Source: Dysgonomonas mossii (lineage in GTDB: Bacteria > Bacteroidota > Bacteroidia > Bacteroidales > Dysgonomonadaceae). From it: a DNA stretch of 34,793 nt. Below the pieces are notes generated by a model. The model had not been told where the DNA came from. It searched no databases and worked only from the letters and a program-made list of their open reading frames with translations. Within the stretch, counting starts at the first letter, position 1. Each line of letters starts with the position of its first letter. The stretch is taken from NCBI RefSeq assembly GCF_004569505.1, contig NZ_SPPK01000009.1, positions 1-34,793 on the forward strand. The letters are read 5' to 3'. The position numbers and the translations under genes were made by a program. Below are positions 16,330-25,108 of the stretch, piece by piece.

Positions 16330-17160
16330 ATGATTCGATTTACCTCCCATCTAAAAAAAGAAATTGATATAAAGATTGAACAAATAGAATGTTCTGAAAT
16401 GAGTATGATTACGAAGTCTTTGGATGCTTCCCGCGTACTTGCCAAAGCATTCAACCAATTAAAAGCATTTATTTTATCATACGATTTTAAAGATGAGGAA
16501 GAGGAAATTTATTTTTTCAAAGAAACTAAACCTAGATTATGCTCCCGTTTAATATTCTATCGTAAAGTCTATAATATTGAGATGAATCGCCCCATAGGTA
16601 TAAATAAACAACGGGAATACTTCTGTGATTTATTGAATGATATAAACAAATATAATGGTAAAAGGCTTGATTTTATCCGTTATTACCGATCAGACTCTTC
16701 TCATTTAGACGCTATTTATTTTCTGCGGGATAAAACAGACGTGGAGCAATATCTCGAAACATTTTATTATGAATTTGATCCCCAATTTTCGACTAACTGC
16801 GATTTTAAGGTAGCGAAGATTTTAGCAAATGATATGCTTTCTGTCTATTTGATGCACGAAGTGGAGTTGTTGGATGATAACGGTATGAAGAGTTGTTCTT
16901 TTGGCTTTCCTGCGACTAAAAAGACTTGGATGGGTAGTAAAGCCGAGTTACAGGAGCAAATATTTTCATGGGATAGTGCCGGAATGTTTGGAGACCTACC
17001 GTTGACACAACTTTACGATTATATCCAAAATGTATTTAATATCCAGTTAGATAGCAATCTTTCGCGAACTCTTGGTGATTTGAAAATACGGAATACCCCT
17101 ACACCATTTCTTGACAAGTTAAAAGATGCCCTATTGCGGCGTATGGGTAGAAAAGAATAA
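16330..17160 (+). CDS. rteC: RteC-family regulator of conjugative-transposon excision
   Basis: A 276-residue protein recognisable as RteC by its plan: a helical N-terminus, the EEIYFFKETKPRLCSRLIFYRKVYNIE segment (key residues KxxKP, L-x-F-Y-x-K, IE), RP-x-G with a following short helix (NMRPIG-like: MNRPIG), and a C-terminal winged-helix part ending in LKDALLRRMGRKE. In CTnDOT, RteC activates the excision operon containing xis2c/xis2d. Here two xis-like HTH genes follow directly, so the same circuit is likely. The tetracycline-sensing rteA/rteB pair is not in this window, so the input signal is unknown. Confidence 0.85.
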   Translation: MIRFTSHLKKEIDIKIEQIECSEMSMITKSLDASRVLAKAFNQLKAFILSYDFKDEEEEIYFFKETKPRLCSRLIFYRKVYNIEMNRPIGINKQREYFCDLLNDINKYNGKRLDFIRYYRSDSSHLDAIYFLRDKTDVEQYLETFYYEFDPQFSTNCDFKVAKILANDMLSVYLMHEVELLDDNGMKSCSFGFPATKKTWMGSKAELQEQIFSWDSAGMFGDLPLTQLYDYIQNVFNIQLDSNLSRTLGDLKIRNTPTPFLDKLKDALLRRMGRKE

Positions 17161-17163
17161 TAC

Positions 17164-17305
17164 CGAGGTCGGTATGTATGCTTAAACACGCATTATACCG
17201 ATCTTTTCTGTATTTTCTATTTCTCTTTTTCGGAGAAAATTTACTTATATTCGATTATATATAAGCTACTTACAGAAATATTCAAAAAGAGTAGTACCGA
17301 CCTCG
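17164..17305. repeat. 11-bp inverted repeat in the rteC-xis intergenic region
   Basis: CGAGGTCGGTA (17164-17174) recurs exactly as its reverse complement TACCGACCTCG (17295-17305). The second copy lies about 55 bp before the first HTH gene, where an activator would bind. RteC of CTnDOT acts at half-sites upstream of the excision operon, so these could be its operator here; this is inference. Confidence 0.4.
17168..17208 (+). terminator. Probable terminator after rteC
   Basis: GTCGGTAT-TATGC (from 17169) pairs with GCAT-ATACCGAT (17190-17202) with one G-U pair and one bulge, loop TTAAACAC, followed by CTTTTCTGTATTTT. It begins eight bases after the rteC stop codon and would separate rteC from the HTH genes. 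Part of the left arm also belongs to the inverted repeat listed next. Confidence 0.5.
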
Positions 17306-17359
17306 TTATCAAGTATCAAAAAACGCTCGAACTTTGCATCAAACCAATAAGTTACGAGC

Positions 17360-17674
17360 ATGAAAGTAATAAGTATAGAATCGGAAGCCTATAAAAGTCT
17401 ACTACAAAAAATTGACCGGATTCATTCTTTTGTACAAAAACAAGAAAAAGAAAATACTATCCTACAACAATCTGATCCATCAGAGGTTTGGCTGAGTGAT
17501 CAAGATGCTGCTACCATATTACGGGTAAGTAGACGCACTATGCAGCGGTTACGCAGTAACGGAGAAATAACCTATTCAATCAGGGGAGGTAGAGTATGGT
17601 ATCTGTTGGCAGAAGTGAAACGTCTATTACCGGGACTTGTGGTAAACAACAATAAGAAAGGAGGCAAACCATGA
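17360..17674 (+). CDS. Xis-like helix-turn-helix protein
   Basis: A 104-residue small protein. The first 40 residues are a helical coil (EAYKSLLQKIDRIHSFVQKQEKE). From about residue 43 is a MerR/excisionase-type HTH_17 domain: VWLSDQDAATILRVSRRTMQRLRSNGEI followed by a beta wing ending GGRVWYLLAE (key residues W44, L45, the R-R-T-M-Q-R-L-R helix). Proteins of this shape in CTnDOT-type elements (Xis2c/Xis2d) bend DNA at the attachment site during excision. The following gene overlaps by 4 bp. The start at 17360 is preferred because a near -7 box, GAACTTTG, lies at 17329-17336. Confidence 0.8.
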   Translation: MKVISIESEAYKSLLQKIDRIHSFVQKQEKENTILQQSDPSEVWLSDQDAATILRVSRRTMQRLRSNGEITYSIRGGRVWYLLAEVKRLLPGLVVNNNKKGGKP

Positions 17675-17991
17675 GCGAGAACGAAGGTATAAAAGATTTC
17701 ATGCAAAAGTGGTTTGAGCAATTCATGGGACGCTTTGACCGATTGGATAAATTTATGGATATAATGAGCGGACGACATAACGTGCTAAACGGCGAACGTC
17801 TTTTGGATAATCAAGACTTGTGCCAAATGCTGAACGTAAGTAAACGGACATTGCAGCGTTACCGTTCGGCTGGCGAACTGACCTACATAACCATTCATCA
17901 CAAGATATTTTATACAGAGAAAAACGTAGAGAAATTTATTCGTGATCATTTCAGAGATAACACTGATGAAGAAATGGTAGAAAAAGAATAA
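17671..17991 (+). CDS. Second Xis-like helix-turn-helix protein
   Basis: A 106-residue protein in the same family as the one before it. An N-terminal helix (KDFMQKWFEQFMGRFDRLDKFMDIM) precedes an HTH_17 domain, RLLDNQDLCQMLNVSKRTLQRYRSAGEL, with a wing IHHKIFYTEKNVEKFIRDHF. The pair is translated from overlapping frames (ATGA at 17671-17674). A two-protein excisionase set downstream of rteC matches the CTnDOT excision operon layout, although the integrase and attachment site needed for function are not in this window. Confidence 0.8.
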   Translation: MSENEGIKDFMQKWFEQFMGRFDRLDKFMDIMSGRHNVLNGERLLDNQDLCQMLNVSKRTLQRYRSAGELTYITIHHKIFYTEKNVEKFIRDHFRDNTDEEMVEKE

Positions 17992-17994
17992 AAA

Positions 17995-18020
17995 ACGACC
18001 GCAGAAATTCTACAGTCGTC
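17995..18020 (-). terminator. Terminator of the methylase-helicase gene
   Basis: Read on minus, ACGACTGTAGAA (18019 down to 18008) pairs with TTCTGCGGTCGT (18006 down to 17995) using G-U pairs, and TTTTTT follows at once. It starts a few bases after the stop of the minus-strand gene at 18026 and also closes the convergent xis-like genes' region. Confidence 0.7.
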
Positions 18021-18025
18021 TTCAT

Positions 18026-21000
18026 TTAGAGTTTCATACCTCTTCTCTCTTCCTTTGGTGGAGAACTACCCACCGATGCAATCACGAACCTGTCTCCCAT
18101 AACTTCTTTCACTCCCTGCAAAGTATTCGGCATAGGGCCACCTTGATTCACTGTCGATTCTGGACTATTCTGAGCTTGAACCTGATTCTTTTCAGAAACA
18201 TTTTCTTGTCCCTCACTTTGCTCGATAGGCTTCAGTGACAACTCTATCCTACGCTCCAAAGCAGTGAGTTCCGTTTTCAAGTCTTTGAGGTCATTCTCTT
18301 TCGCCCAGATGCCTTCCACGACCTGTCTGAGAACGGGTACATCCTGCATCCGCTTATCGGTGTCCGTTTGATACTTCTCCAATAGTTTAGGCATACTGTC
18401 AAGTGCATTCAGAAAGTTAAGCGAGGCGGTTTTTGGATCTGCCGCCAAACTTCCATAATTATAGTTATAAAGTATCTGCCCCTCGCCACGTATGAAAAAT
18501 CGGTTTTGTATCAAGTCAAAACCATCTTTATTCGTAGTTTCGGATTTTACCAATAGATCAAAACCATACAACGAGCCGATTTTCTCGTGTGCCCCGTGTG
18601 TACGTGCCTTATCCGATATCTCGTTCAATTTCTTGCCGATAGCAACCGGATCGGCAGCTTGAAACCCATCCAATTTTACAGGATTGAGCCGTGTGCCATC
18701 GGGAGCAACCTGCACCCTACTATTAAAGGCTTCCACATCTTTGGAGATGCGATCAATATATCCTTTATTGGATTCAACCGTCTGCATGATATTCTCCAAC
18801 TTGTATCGGCTCACTGATTTGCCACGAGTGAAAGCCTGCTTTTCACTGTCCAAAGCAGCAATCTTCTTCTCAATCCTTGCTTTTTCCAATAATTCGGTGT
18901 TACCTGACAGGATAGCTACATATTCAGAAAAATTCATACCGCTTTTCTCATCCATACTACCCTCGTCAATGGTTCGAGTACCCAAATTATTATTTTTAAG
19001 CTGTTTGATAAATAACTGCTTGTTGTGCAGTAAACCAAATTTGTACGCATCGAGTGATTTTTCTACGGCATATATTTTTACATCTACCTTATTATCAGCA
19101 TAGAGTTTCGCTATTTCATTCCCTTTTCTTATAGCCCGTCCGTCGCGTTGCTCCAGATCTGACGGACGCCACGGTGCGTCAAGATGATGAATAGCCACCG
19201 CCCGCTTCTGAGCGTTTACGCCTGTTCCCAACATCTCGGTAGAGCCAAATAGTACACGGATTTTACCTTCATTCATATCCTTTATCATAGCTTTTCGTGC
19301 CCTCTCGCTGGTGGCTTCCTGAATAAATCTGACCTCGGATGCAGGGATGCCGTAATCTTCCACCAACTTACGTTTGATTTCGGTATAGGGACTCCATTGC
19401 CCCGGTTTGTAGGTTCCCAAATCCGAGAAAACGAACTGTGTTCCTTTCTGGGCATTGTACTTTTGATAATAGTCCGCTATCGAAGCGGCACAATGGCTGG
19501 CTTTGTTATCTATATGATCGCCATACTTATCGGGATCTATCATCCGCATATCAAGAGACATCTTTCGGGCATAGTCGGTTGCTATCAGCATCTTTGCTTT
19601 TTCTTCCCGTTCCGATAATGGTGCACGTCCCAAAAGAGTGGCATTGCCCGTTTTGGCGAACTCCATCAGCTTACCGATAAATTCCTGCTGGTCGGGTGTG
19701 GGTGGTATATTGTGCAGAATTTCGTTCTTTTCGGGACGATTAATACCAATATCCTGTGCGGTACGGTAATCGGTAATTTCGGAATAGAAAGAAGCCAGTT
19801 CCGGCACTTTGATAAAATAGCGGAAACGTTCTTTCTGCACGATCTGGTTGGTAACCGAAAACTCGTAATCTTTGGTTTTCTTGGCAAAGATAGCTGCCCA
19901 AGCATCGAAGGTATTGATGCCTTGTCTTTCCAATTCCCTGGGACGCAAATATTTGAATAACAGATATAATTCGGTCAATGAATTGGAGATCGTTGTTCCC
20001 GACGAATAAGTAGCCCCTAAATCCTTGCCTGTACGTTCCTGTATGGTACGCAAGGCAAAAAGCATATTGAGTGCCCTTTGTGAACCTTCGGTATTCCCCA
20101 AGCCTGCCACACGGTCATGACGGGTGGTAAAAGTCAGATTTTTAAATTTGTGAGATTCATCTACAAACAAGTGGTCTATACCGATCATCCGAAAATCAGA
20201 CATATTATCCTTGCGATTCTCGATCTGGTGGGCTACCCCTTCCAATTTAGCTTCAAGATTGCTTTTGCGTTTCTCACAACCTTTGAGCATCCCTCTTGAT
20301 ACCTCTTTACCCTGTGAACGCAATACTTCAAGATTTTCCTCCACGCTATCGAGTTCTGCCTGCAAGATGTCCCGCTGTATCTCCGGGGATTGTGGTATCA
20401 TCCCGAACTGTTCGTGTGTTAAAATAACAGCATCCCAATTGTTGTTTTTCATTTCGTTGAAAATACGATTGCGGTTCTGCGGTGTAAAATCTTCCTTACC
20501 CGGATAGAGTACCTTTGCATCAGGGTATGCCGTACAAAAAGTCTGTGCTATCTCGTGAACATTGGCTTTCAGTCCTGTGATAAGCGGTTTATTCACTAAT
20601 CCGAGCCGTTTCATCTCCATTGCTCCACAGCACATAATCAGCGTTTTGCCACCTCCTACCTCATGGTCGATTATGCCACCACCATTCAGTTTAAGCATCC
20701 AGATGGCATCTTTCTGGCTTTTGTATAAGTCGGGAATACCTAAACCTTTTAGATCGAGTCCCGGAAAAGTCTGGTGCGAGCCATCGTATTCGGGACGTAC
20801 AAAACAGTTGAACGTGCGGTTGTAGAGATCGGCAAGTCGGTCTTTAAATTCGGGTGTTTGCTCTCTAAGCCATTCCGAAAAGCCGTTACGCATTTCATCT
20901 ATCTTGGTGTTAGCAAGCTGAATCGCTTCTCCGTCGCGTACTTTCGTATCTTTGCCATCGACTCTGACCGTTTTGGTAATATCGGGTGTGGTATCATGTA

Positions 21001-23686
21001 AGGCATGACGCATCAGAGCAATACCATCAAAGGTGCGACTTTCTCCCTTGACAGCATACTGATCACTGATCTTTGCATTTTTAGTGTTGGTATTTATGCT
21101 GAATTCATCTCGGCTCTGTGCATAATGTATATTGACGTCCGTTTCAAAGAGGTGTGAAGCAAAAGCAGCATAGATACCCGAAGGTATCCATCGTTCGCCA
21201 AAGTTGAAATCCAAATCGTCGAAAGCTATCGGTTTGGGTATGGCTTCCTGTAAAACAGTCAGAGATTCTTTGGCTGCTTTATGTTCTGGATTGCGGTCAA
21301 TAAAGTTCTGCACCTCATCTGCTTTAGAGATAACATTGCCCGATATAAACTTGTCCGCTACTTCATAGCCTCCAACAAGAGGATTGAAATAGATTTTACC
21401 TTTCAGTTCGTCAAGTAATTCCTCTTTTGTTCCTCCGGTAAGTGAAACCATATAATCGGGGTTTACCGCCCCATATTTATTGAGACTGGAGACCAATGCT
21501 TCGTATGCATTATCCACTTTGAAAATCTCATTGGGATTGAAAGCTACGGGACGTTCAAAGATATCAGCCTTCATCGCTTTGCCCTCTTGGTAACGTTCCA
21601 ACGAAAGTATTTCCCGTCCTGCGGCATCCATCTTGATAAGTTCGAGGTTCTTTGCATCGTTCAGGTTTCCGAATTTTTGTGTAAAATCATCATACAAGCG
21701 ATTGAGCATTTGCCGTAACGCGGGATTCTCTTTCAGTGTATCGGCTTCGTTGTTGTACAGATGGTTGTAAGTATCGCGTATCTCGATATAGAGTGATGCC
21801 CGTTTTTGTTGATTCGGTGGCAATTCCAACGGATGAAACATCGGTTGATGTCCGTCCATATCCCGCAGGTAGCCGATACGATTATCCGCATCAGTAACTA
21901 ATGAGCCATCCTTATAATGTTTCGGTAATCCATTTTCGGGTATTGGCATCGGGATGGGTTTCAATCGTTCCACCTTTTCCTTGTCCAAACGTTCTGCACG
22001 TTGTTCGGGTGTTTCAGTTGGTGTACTTGCTGTCGGACTTTTAGGTTGTACCTCCTTTTGCTGGCTGGCTTTAGGTTGTGTTATAGGCATACGGCGGCGG
22101 GAACGCTTCGGCTGTTTAATCTGGGAACGTTCTTCGGCTGAAAAACCAAACAAGTCGTACAAGGTAACAATCGGCTGTTGCTGCATATCAGGTGGCGGTA
22201 CTTCCTTTTGTTCTATTACTTCTCCGGTATTCGTATTTACAAACAATCCGCTGGCTTCATCCTTGATGATTGTATCTTTTTTCTCTGTTGTTGGTACAGT
22301 CTTCGTCTCTTCTTTTGGAGTGGCAATGCGTGGTTCTACAACTGCTTTTCTCCCCTGCTCGGAGAGTTCCGCCCATGCTTTGCGGTTTCTGGCTTCTGTA
22401 AAGGGATGGAAAAGGACCAAATCTTCTTCAATAGGTTCATAAGCCGATTTAGGGCTTAGCTCCACCATATCCGAAACTGATATTTCCTGTATGTCTTTTA
22501 CAACAGGCTGTTGTTCCTGTTTCTCCGGAGCATGGGACAAGTAGTGTTCCAGATCAAGGTGTTTGGAAAAATCTTCATTCAGCATTCGATACAGTGTAGC
22601 GGCAATAGCTTCCGTTCCACCGGAGTGAGTAAATTCCATTGCAGGTTTCCCGTAAGGGTCAGTACCTACTTTTACATCGGTCTGTATCACTCTGTCAAAA
22701 TCTTTGAAGAGGTTATTTACTGATATACCGTTAGATAGTTTCCGGGATTCTATAAAATCCTGTTGTCTTTGACTCGGTAAAATAGTTGTATTCTTGCGTT
22801 GCAAGATAATCAGATCACTACCAACTTCTGTTCCTGCTTCTTCTGTAAACAGATTATTGGGCAGACGGATAGCCGATACGATATGACAACTGTTCATCAG
22901 GTGTTCACGAATGGGTTTGTTCTGCTCCGAGTTAAGTACGCTTTGCGAAGTGATAAAAGCGATCAATCCACCCTCACGGGCAGCCATCACACTCTTGGTG
23001 AAAAAATAATTATGAATTGCTTTTGTCGATTGGCTTACTGCGGGTATCTCATGTTTGGAAAGCAGAGGATCAAATACAGCCACATCCCCGAAAGGAATAT
23101 TGGAGGCTATAACATCATAATGTTGTGAGTAGCGACCTTCCATCTTCTCATAGCCTTCAATCCGTATTTTATCCTGTGGGTGGAGGTGTGAGAGAATCTT
23201 ACCCGTCAGCAGATCTTTTTCAAATCCTGTTACTTCTGCATCGGGAACGGTTTCTTTGAACGATGCTATAAATGCTCCGGCTCCCGCACTCGGTTCAAGA
23301 AAACGTTGAGGTTTGATACCACTGTTATTTAGCGCAAGTGCCAACGCATCAATAACAGGCTTGGGTGTATAGAAAGCGGTCAGCACTGAATTTTTAAGCG
23401 AACTTACATAACGTTTATATTCGGCATCGTCTTTCGCTCCATCCCGTAGGACTTGATGTAATTCAGTTACAAGTGGGAACAAATCATGCTCAGAGGTTTT
23501 CCAATATTGGATATCTTCCGATTTGGCAGCAGGATTCAACACGGCTTTTATCCCTCCGAAACCGGAATAGGCTGCCAGTTTTATTTTTTCATCATCGGTA
23601 GCCTGCCTTTTCTCTTTATCGAGAGCAAACGCAATGCGGATTGCCTCGATATTATCCCGAAGATGAGCTTTCTTATTGTAAGCCAT
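18026..23686 (-). CDS. Giant N6-methylase/SNF2-type helicase of conjugative transposons
   Basis: A 1886-residue fusion. Residues about 90-330 form an N6-adenine-type methyltransferase: the [11 protein letters not shown] motif (AdoMet site, about 129-139) and SNIPFG (196-200) in place of the usual NPPY/NPPF catalytic motif. A Pro/Gln/Lys-rich linker follows (about 390-600). Residues about 1000-1560 are an SF2/SNF2 helicase core: DHEVGGGKT (Walker A, near 1010), VDESHKFKN (near 1175), and LGTGVNAQ...[19 protein letters not shown] (motif V-VI, near 1490). Similar proteins are standard in Bacteroides conjugative transposons. The overall plan resembles DarB of phage P1, which protects incoming DNA from restriction. 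An anti-restriction role on transferred DNA is therefore likely but inferred. The DUF1896 gene overlaps its start by 14 bp. Confidence 0.88.
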   Translation of the reverse strand: MAYNKKAHLRDNIEAIRIAFALDKEKRQATDDEKIKLAAYSGFGGIKAVLNPAAKSEDIQYWKTSEHDLFPLVTELHQVLRDGAKDDAEYKRYVSSLKNSVLTAFYTPKPVIDALALALNNSGIKPQRFLEPSAGAGAFIASFKETVPDAEVTGFEKDLLTGKILSHLHPQDKIRIEGYEKMEGRYSQHYDVIASNIPFGDVAVFDPLLSKHEIPAVSQSTKAIHNYFFTKSVMAAREGGLIAFITSQSVLNSEQNKPIREHLMNSCHIVSAIRLPNNLFTEEAGTEVGSDLIILQRKNTTILPSQRQQDFIESRKLSNGISVNNLFKDFDRVIQTDVKVGTDPYGKPAMEFTHSGGTEAIAATLYRMLNEDFSKHLDLEHYLSHAPEKQEQQPVVKDIQEISVSDMVELSPKSAYEPIEEDLVLFHPFTEARNRKAWAELSEQGRKAVVEPRIATPKEETKTVPTTEKKDTIIKDEASGLFVNTNTGEVIEQKEVPPPDMQQQPIVTLYDLFGFSAEERSQIKQPKRSRRRMPITQPKASQQKEVQPKSPTASTPTETPEQRAERLDKEKVERLKPIPMPIPENGLPKHYKDGSLVTDADNRIGYLRDMDGHQPMFHPLELPPNQQKRASLYIEIRDTYNHLYNNEADTLKENPALRQMLNRLYDDFTQKFGNLNDAKNLELIKMDAAGREILSLERYQEGKAMKADIFERPVAFNPNEIFKVDNAYEALVSSLNKYGAVNPDYMVSLTGGTKEELLDELKGKIYFNPLVGGYEVADKFISGNVISKADEVQNFIDRNPEHKAAKESLTVLQEAIPKPIAFDDLDFNFGERWIPSGIYAAFASHLFETDVNIHYAQSRDEFSINTNTKNAKISDQYAVKGESRTFDGIALMRHALHDTTPDITKTVRVDGKDTKVRDGEAIQLANTKIDEMRNGFSEWLREQTPEFKDRLADLYNRTFNCFVRPEYDGSHQTFPGLDLKGLGIPDLYKSQKDAIWMLKLNGGGIIDHEVGGGKTLIMCCGAMEMKRLGLVNKPLITGLKANVHEIAQTFCTAYPDAKVLYPGKEDFTPQNRNRIFNEMKNNNWDAVILTHEQFGMIPQSPEIQRDILQAELDSVEENLEVLRSQGKEVSRGMLKGCEKRKSNLEAKLEGVAHQIENRKDNMSDFRMIGIDHLFVDESHKFKNLTFTTRHDRVAGLGNTEGSQRALNMLFALRTIQERTGKDLGATYSSGTTISNSLTELYLLFKYLRPRELERQGINTFDAWAAIFAKKTKDYEFSVTNQIVQKERFRYFIKVPELASFYSEITDYRTAQDIGINRPEKNEILHNIPPTPDQQEFIGKLMEFAKTGNATLLGRAPLSEREEKAKMLIATDYARKMSLDMRMIDPDKYGDHIDNKASHCAASIADYYQKYNAQKGTQFVFSDLGTYKPGQWSPYTEIKRKLVEDYGIPASEVRFIQEATSERARKAMIKDMNEGKIRVLFGSTEMLGTGVNAQKRAVAIHHLDAPWRPSDLEQRDGRAIRKGNEIAKLYADNKVDVKIYAVEKSLDAYKFGLLHNKQLFIKQLKNNNLGTRTIDEGSMDEKSGMNFSEYVAILSGNTELLEKARIEKKIAALDSEKQAFTRGKSVSRYKLENIMQTVESNKGYIDRISKDVEAFNSRVQVAPDGTRLNPVKLDGFQAADPVAIGKKLNEISDKARTHGAHEKIGSLYGFDLLVKSETTNKDGFDLIQNRFFIRGEGQILYNYNYGSLAADPKTASLNFLNALDSMPKLLEKYQTDTDKRMQDVPVLRQVVEGIWAKENDLKDLKTELTALERRIELSLKPIEQSEGQENVSEKNQVQAQNSPESTVNQGGPMPNTLQGVKEVMGDRFVIASVGSSPPKEERRGMKL

Positions 23687-24119
23687 TTTCGAGAAGTATT
23701 TGTATTTCGCCAGTCAGCTCCGTGTAAAACTGATTGTACTCTGGTGTATCGGCAAAATCGTCAGACAAGATGTATTTTTGAATCGTATCCGTAAGGCGGG
23801 ATAATAGCTCCATTGCTATGCCTTCGGCTTGTGAAGGGTTTACTTCTTCGGAAAATTCTTCCCAGAGGATAGTTACAAGGGTTCGGTAAGTGGAGAAGAT
23901 CAAGCCTTCGTATAAGACCTTTGAAGAGAATTCTTCTGCATAGTCATGGGTATGCCCTGCTTTTATAGCTTGGCTATACACTTCTGCTGCGGCATCACCA
24001 CGTACAGCAATAAAGTCATTGTCAATTGCTTTGTCGGGGTGTGTATCACGTAGGTAGGACAATAGGGATAGTCGGAAATAGGACAGTTCTGTGACTGCCG
24101 TCTTTGGTTTTGTTGCCAT
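23673..24119 (-). CDS. DUF1896 family protein
   Basis: A 148-residue helical protein with the plan of the DUF1896 family: [21 protein letters not shown] at the start, [14 protein letters not shown], then [20 protein letters not shown] and a C-terminal helix. The family has no known reaction and is nearly always encoded beside the methylase-helicase in Bacteroides conjugative elements. Its last 14 bases overlap the methylase-helicase start, so the two are translationally coupled and may act together. A repeated leader element lies two bases before its ATG. Confidence 0.82.
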   Translation of the reverse strand: MATKPKTAVTELSYFRLSLLSYLRDTHPDKAIDNDFIAVRGDAAAEVYSQAIKAGHTHDYAEEFSSKVLYEGLIFSTYRTLVTILWEEFSEEVNPSQAEGIAMELLSRLTDTIQKYILSDDFADTPEYNQFYTELTGEIQILLENGLQ

Positions 24120-24121
24120 AT

Positions 24122-24150
24122 CATTGATTTTTTAGTGGGGGCGAAGACCC
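24122..24150 (-). promoter_or_regulatory. Leader element upstream of the DUF1896 gene (copy 1)
   Basis: On minus, a short GC hairpin (GGGTC-TTC-GCCCC, about 24150-24137) runs straight into CCACTAAAAAATCAATG (24138-24122), two bases before the DUF1896 start codon. The same 17-mer after a GC hairpin occurs before topB and at 24279-24295. The A-rich end would serve as the ribosome-binding region, so the hairpin may limit translation. Read on plus, the same bases look like a hairpin followed by TTTT, so a terminator in the opposite direction is also possible. Confidence 0.5.
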
Positions 24151-24239
24151 TTTTGTTATTGCTTTTGTGAGAGTTAGATATACCAATAGGCTTAGACCTA
24201 ATGATATACCACAAAGCATTTTCTTTAGCTTATAGTTTG

Positions 24240-24295
24240 GGAAAGAAAAAGGCATCCGGAGCTTAGCCCCGGATGCCACCACTAAAAAATCAATG
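24240..24295 (+). promoter_or_regulatory. Leader/terminator element, copy 3, without its own gene
   Basis: GGCATCCGG (24251-24259) and CCGGATGCC (24269-24277) form a strong 9-bp stem, followed by the 17-mer CCACTAAAAAATCAATG (24279-24295) that also precedes DUF1896 and topB. In the plus direction only a tiny frame of eight codons follows (ATG 24293, TAG 24317). In the minus direction the stem is followed by TTTTTCTTTC and would make a good intrinsic terminator. It may be what remains of a gene displaced when the acetyltransferase entered, or a terminator with a shared flank. The rest of the 337-bp gap holds only the promoter below. Confidence 0.5.
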
Positions 24296-24386
24296 TTAAA
24301 CGACTATTCCGAATCGTAGAACAAAGACCTTTCAGTGGCAAATATAGTGAAATTATTATTTCAATGGTCGCTTCTTTCTTGGTGTC

Positions 24387-24418
24387 ATTGCGTATCCAAT
24401 CACTTATATTTAAATTTG
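24387..24418 (+). promoter_or_regulatory. Predicted promoter of the acetyltransferase gene
   Basis: TAAATTTG (24411-24418) matches the Bacteroides -7 consensus; ATTG ending at 24390 supplies a -33 element with a 20-bp spacer. The start codon at 24457 is 38 bp further on. This suggests the inserted acetyltransferase has its own promoter, opposite to the surrounding operon. Confidence 0.5.
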
Positions 24419-24456
24419 TATCATTAATTAAATCGTAATATCAATAAGCAATTGTC

Positions 24457-25107
24457 ATGTCTTTACCTGATGTCCGAATAGATAAATTGAAAGAATCTGA
24501 ATATGAAGAGGTCGCTGCTATTTTAGTAGATGCTTTTGAATCGAATCTTGCTTATGCTTCAATCTTCGTAAATAAGGATAAATTGCGAGACGGTTTGTTT
24601 TGGTTATTTAAGACCAATCTATACCTGATAAACAGAAGACAAGCTGTGACAAAAGTTGTTAGAATGAAAAATTCAATGGAAATAATAGGAGTATTTAGCT
24701 TATTACCTCCCAATGGAGTAAAATCTGAATTTCGTGATTATTTCAAGATCGGATTACCCCGATTTATTATGAATTTTGGATTCTCTGCTTTACGCACAAT
24801 GCTTAAGATGGATTCTCTAAATAAACAGCTTCTGACAAATGCTATCGGAACCAATGAATATTATTATTTGTCGATGGTTGCTGTAAAAGGCAACTATCAG
24901 GGCTCCGGTATTGGTTCTTATATGATTGACGATTGCTTACAGAAATTGAGATCTATAAATCGAATATGCCATATTGTTGGTTTAACAACCCAACTTCCGG
25001 AAAACGTCACTTTTTATACCCGATTAGGATTCCAGAAATTGGATGAAGGTGAGATTCAACTGAAGAAGGGCTGTTATTACAACTATAATATGAAATTGGA
25101 TCTATAA
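24457..25107 (+). CDS. GNAT-family N-acetyltransferase
   Basis: A 216-residue acetyltransferase. The acetyl-CoA motif is clear: YLSMVAVKGNYQGSGIGSYMI (quoted region near residues 137-157, with Q-G-S-G-I-G holding the pyrophosphate), followed by the V-T-F-Y-T-R-L-G-F segment near 188. The N-terminal half (VRIDKLKESEYEEVAAILVDAF) fits the usual first strand and helices. Substrate unknown. It faces the opposite way to topB and the methylase operon, has its own promoter, and ends one base before the topB stop codon. It looks like a cargo gene dropped between DUF1896 and topB. Confidence 0.85.
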   Translation: MSLPDVRIDKLKESEYEEVAAILVDAFESNLAYASIFVNKDKLRDGLFWLFKTNLYLINRRQAVTKVVRMKNSMEIIGVFSLLPPNGVKSEFRDYFKIGLPRFIMNFGFSALRTMLKMDSLNKQLLTNAIGTNEYYYLSMVAVKGNYQGSGIGSYMIDDCLQKLRSINRICHIVGLTTQLPENVTFYTRLGFQKLDEGEIQLKKGCYYNYNMKLDL

Positions 25108-25108
25108 T

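Noticed and set aside
21954..22442. 162-residue plus-strand frame inside the methylase-helicase gene
   Set aside because: Antisense to the Pro/Gln-rich linker; low complexity of the sense strand explains the open frame.
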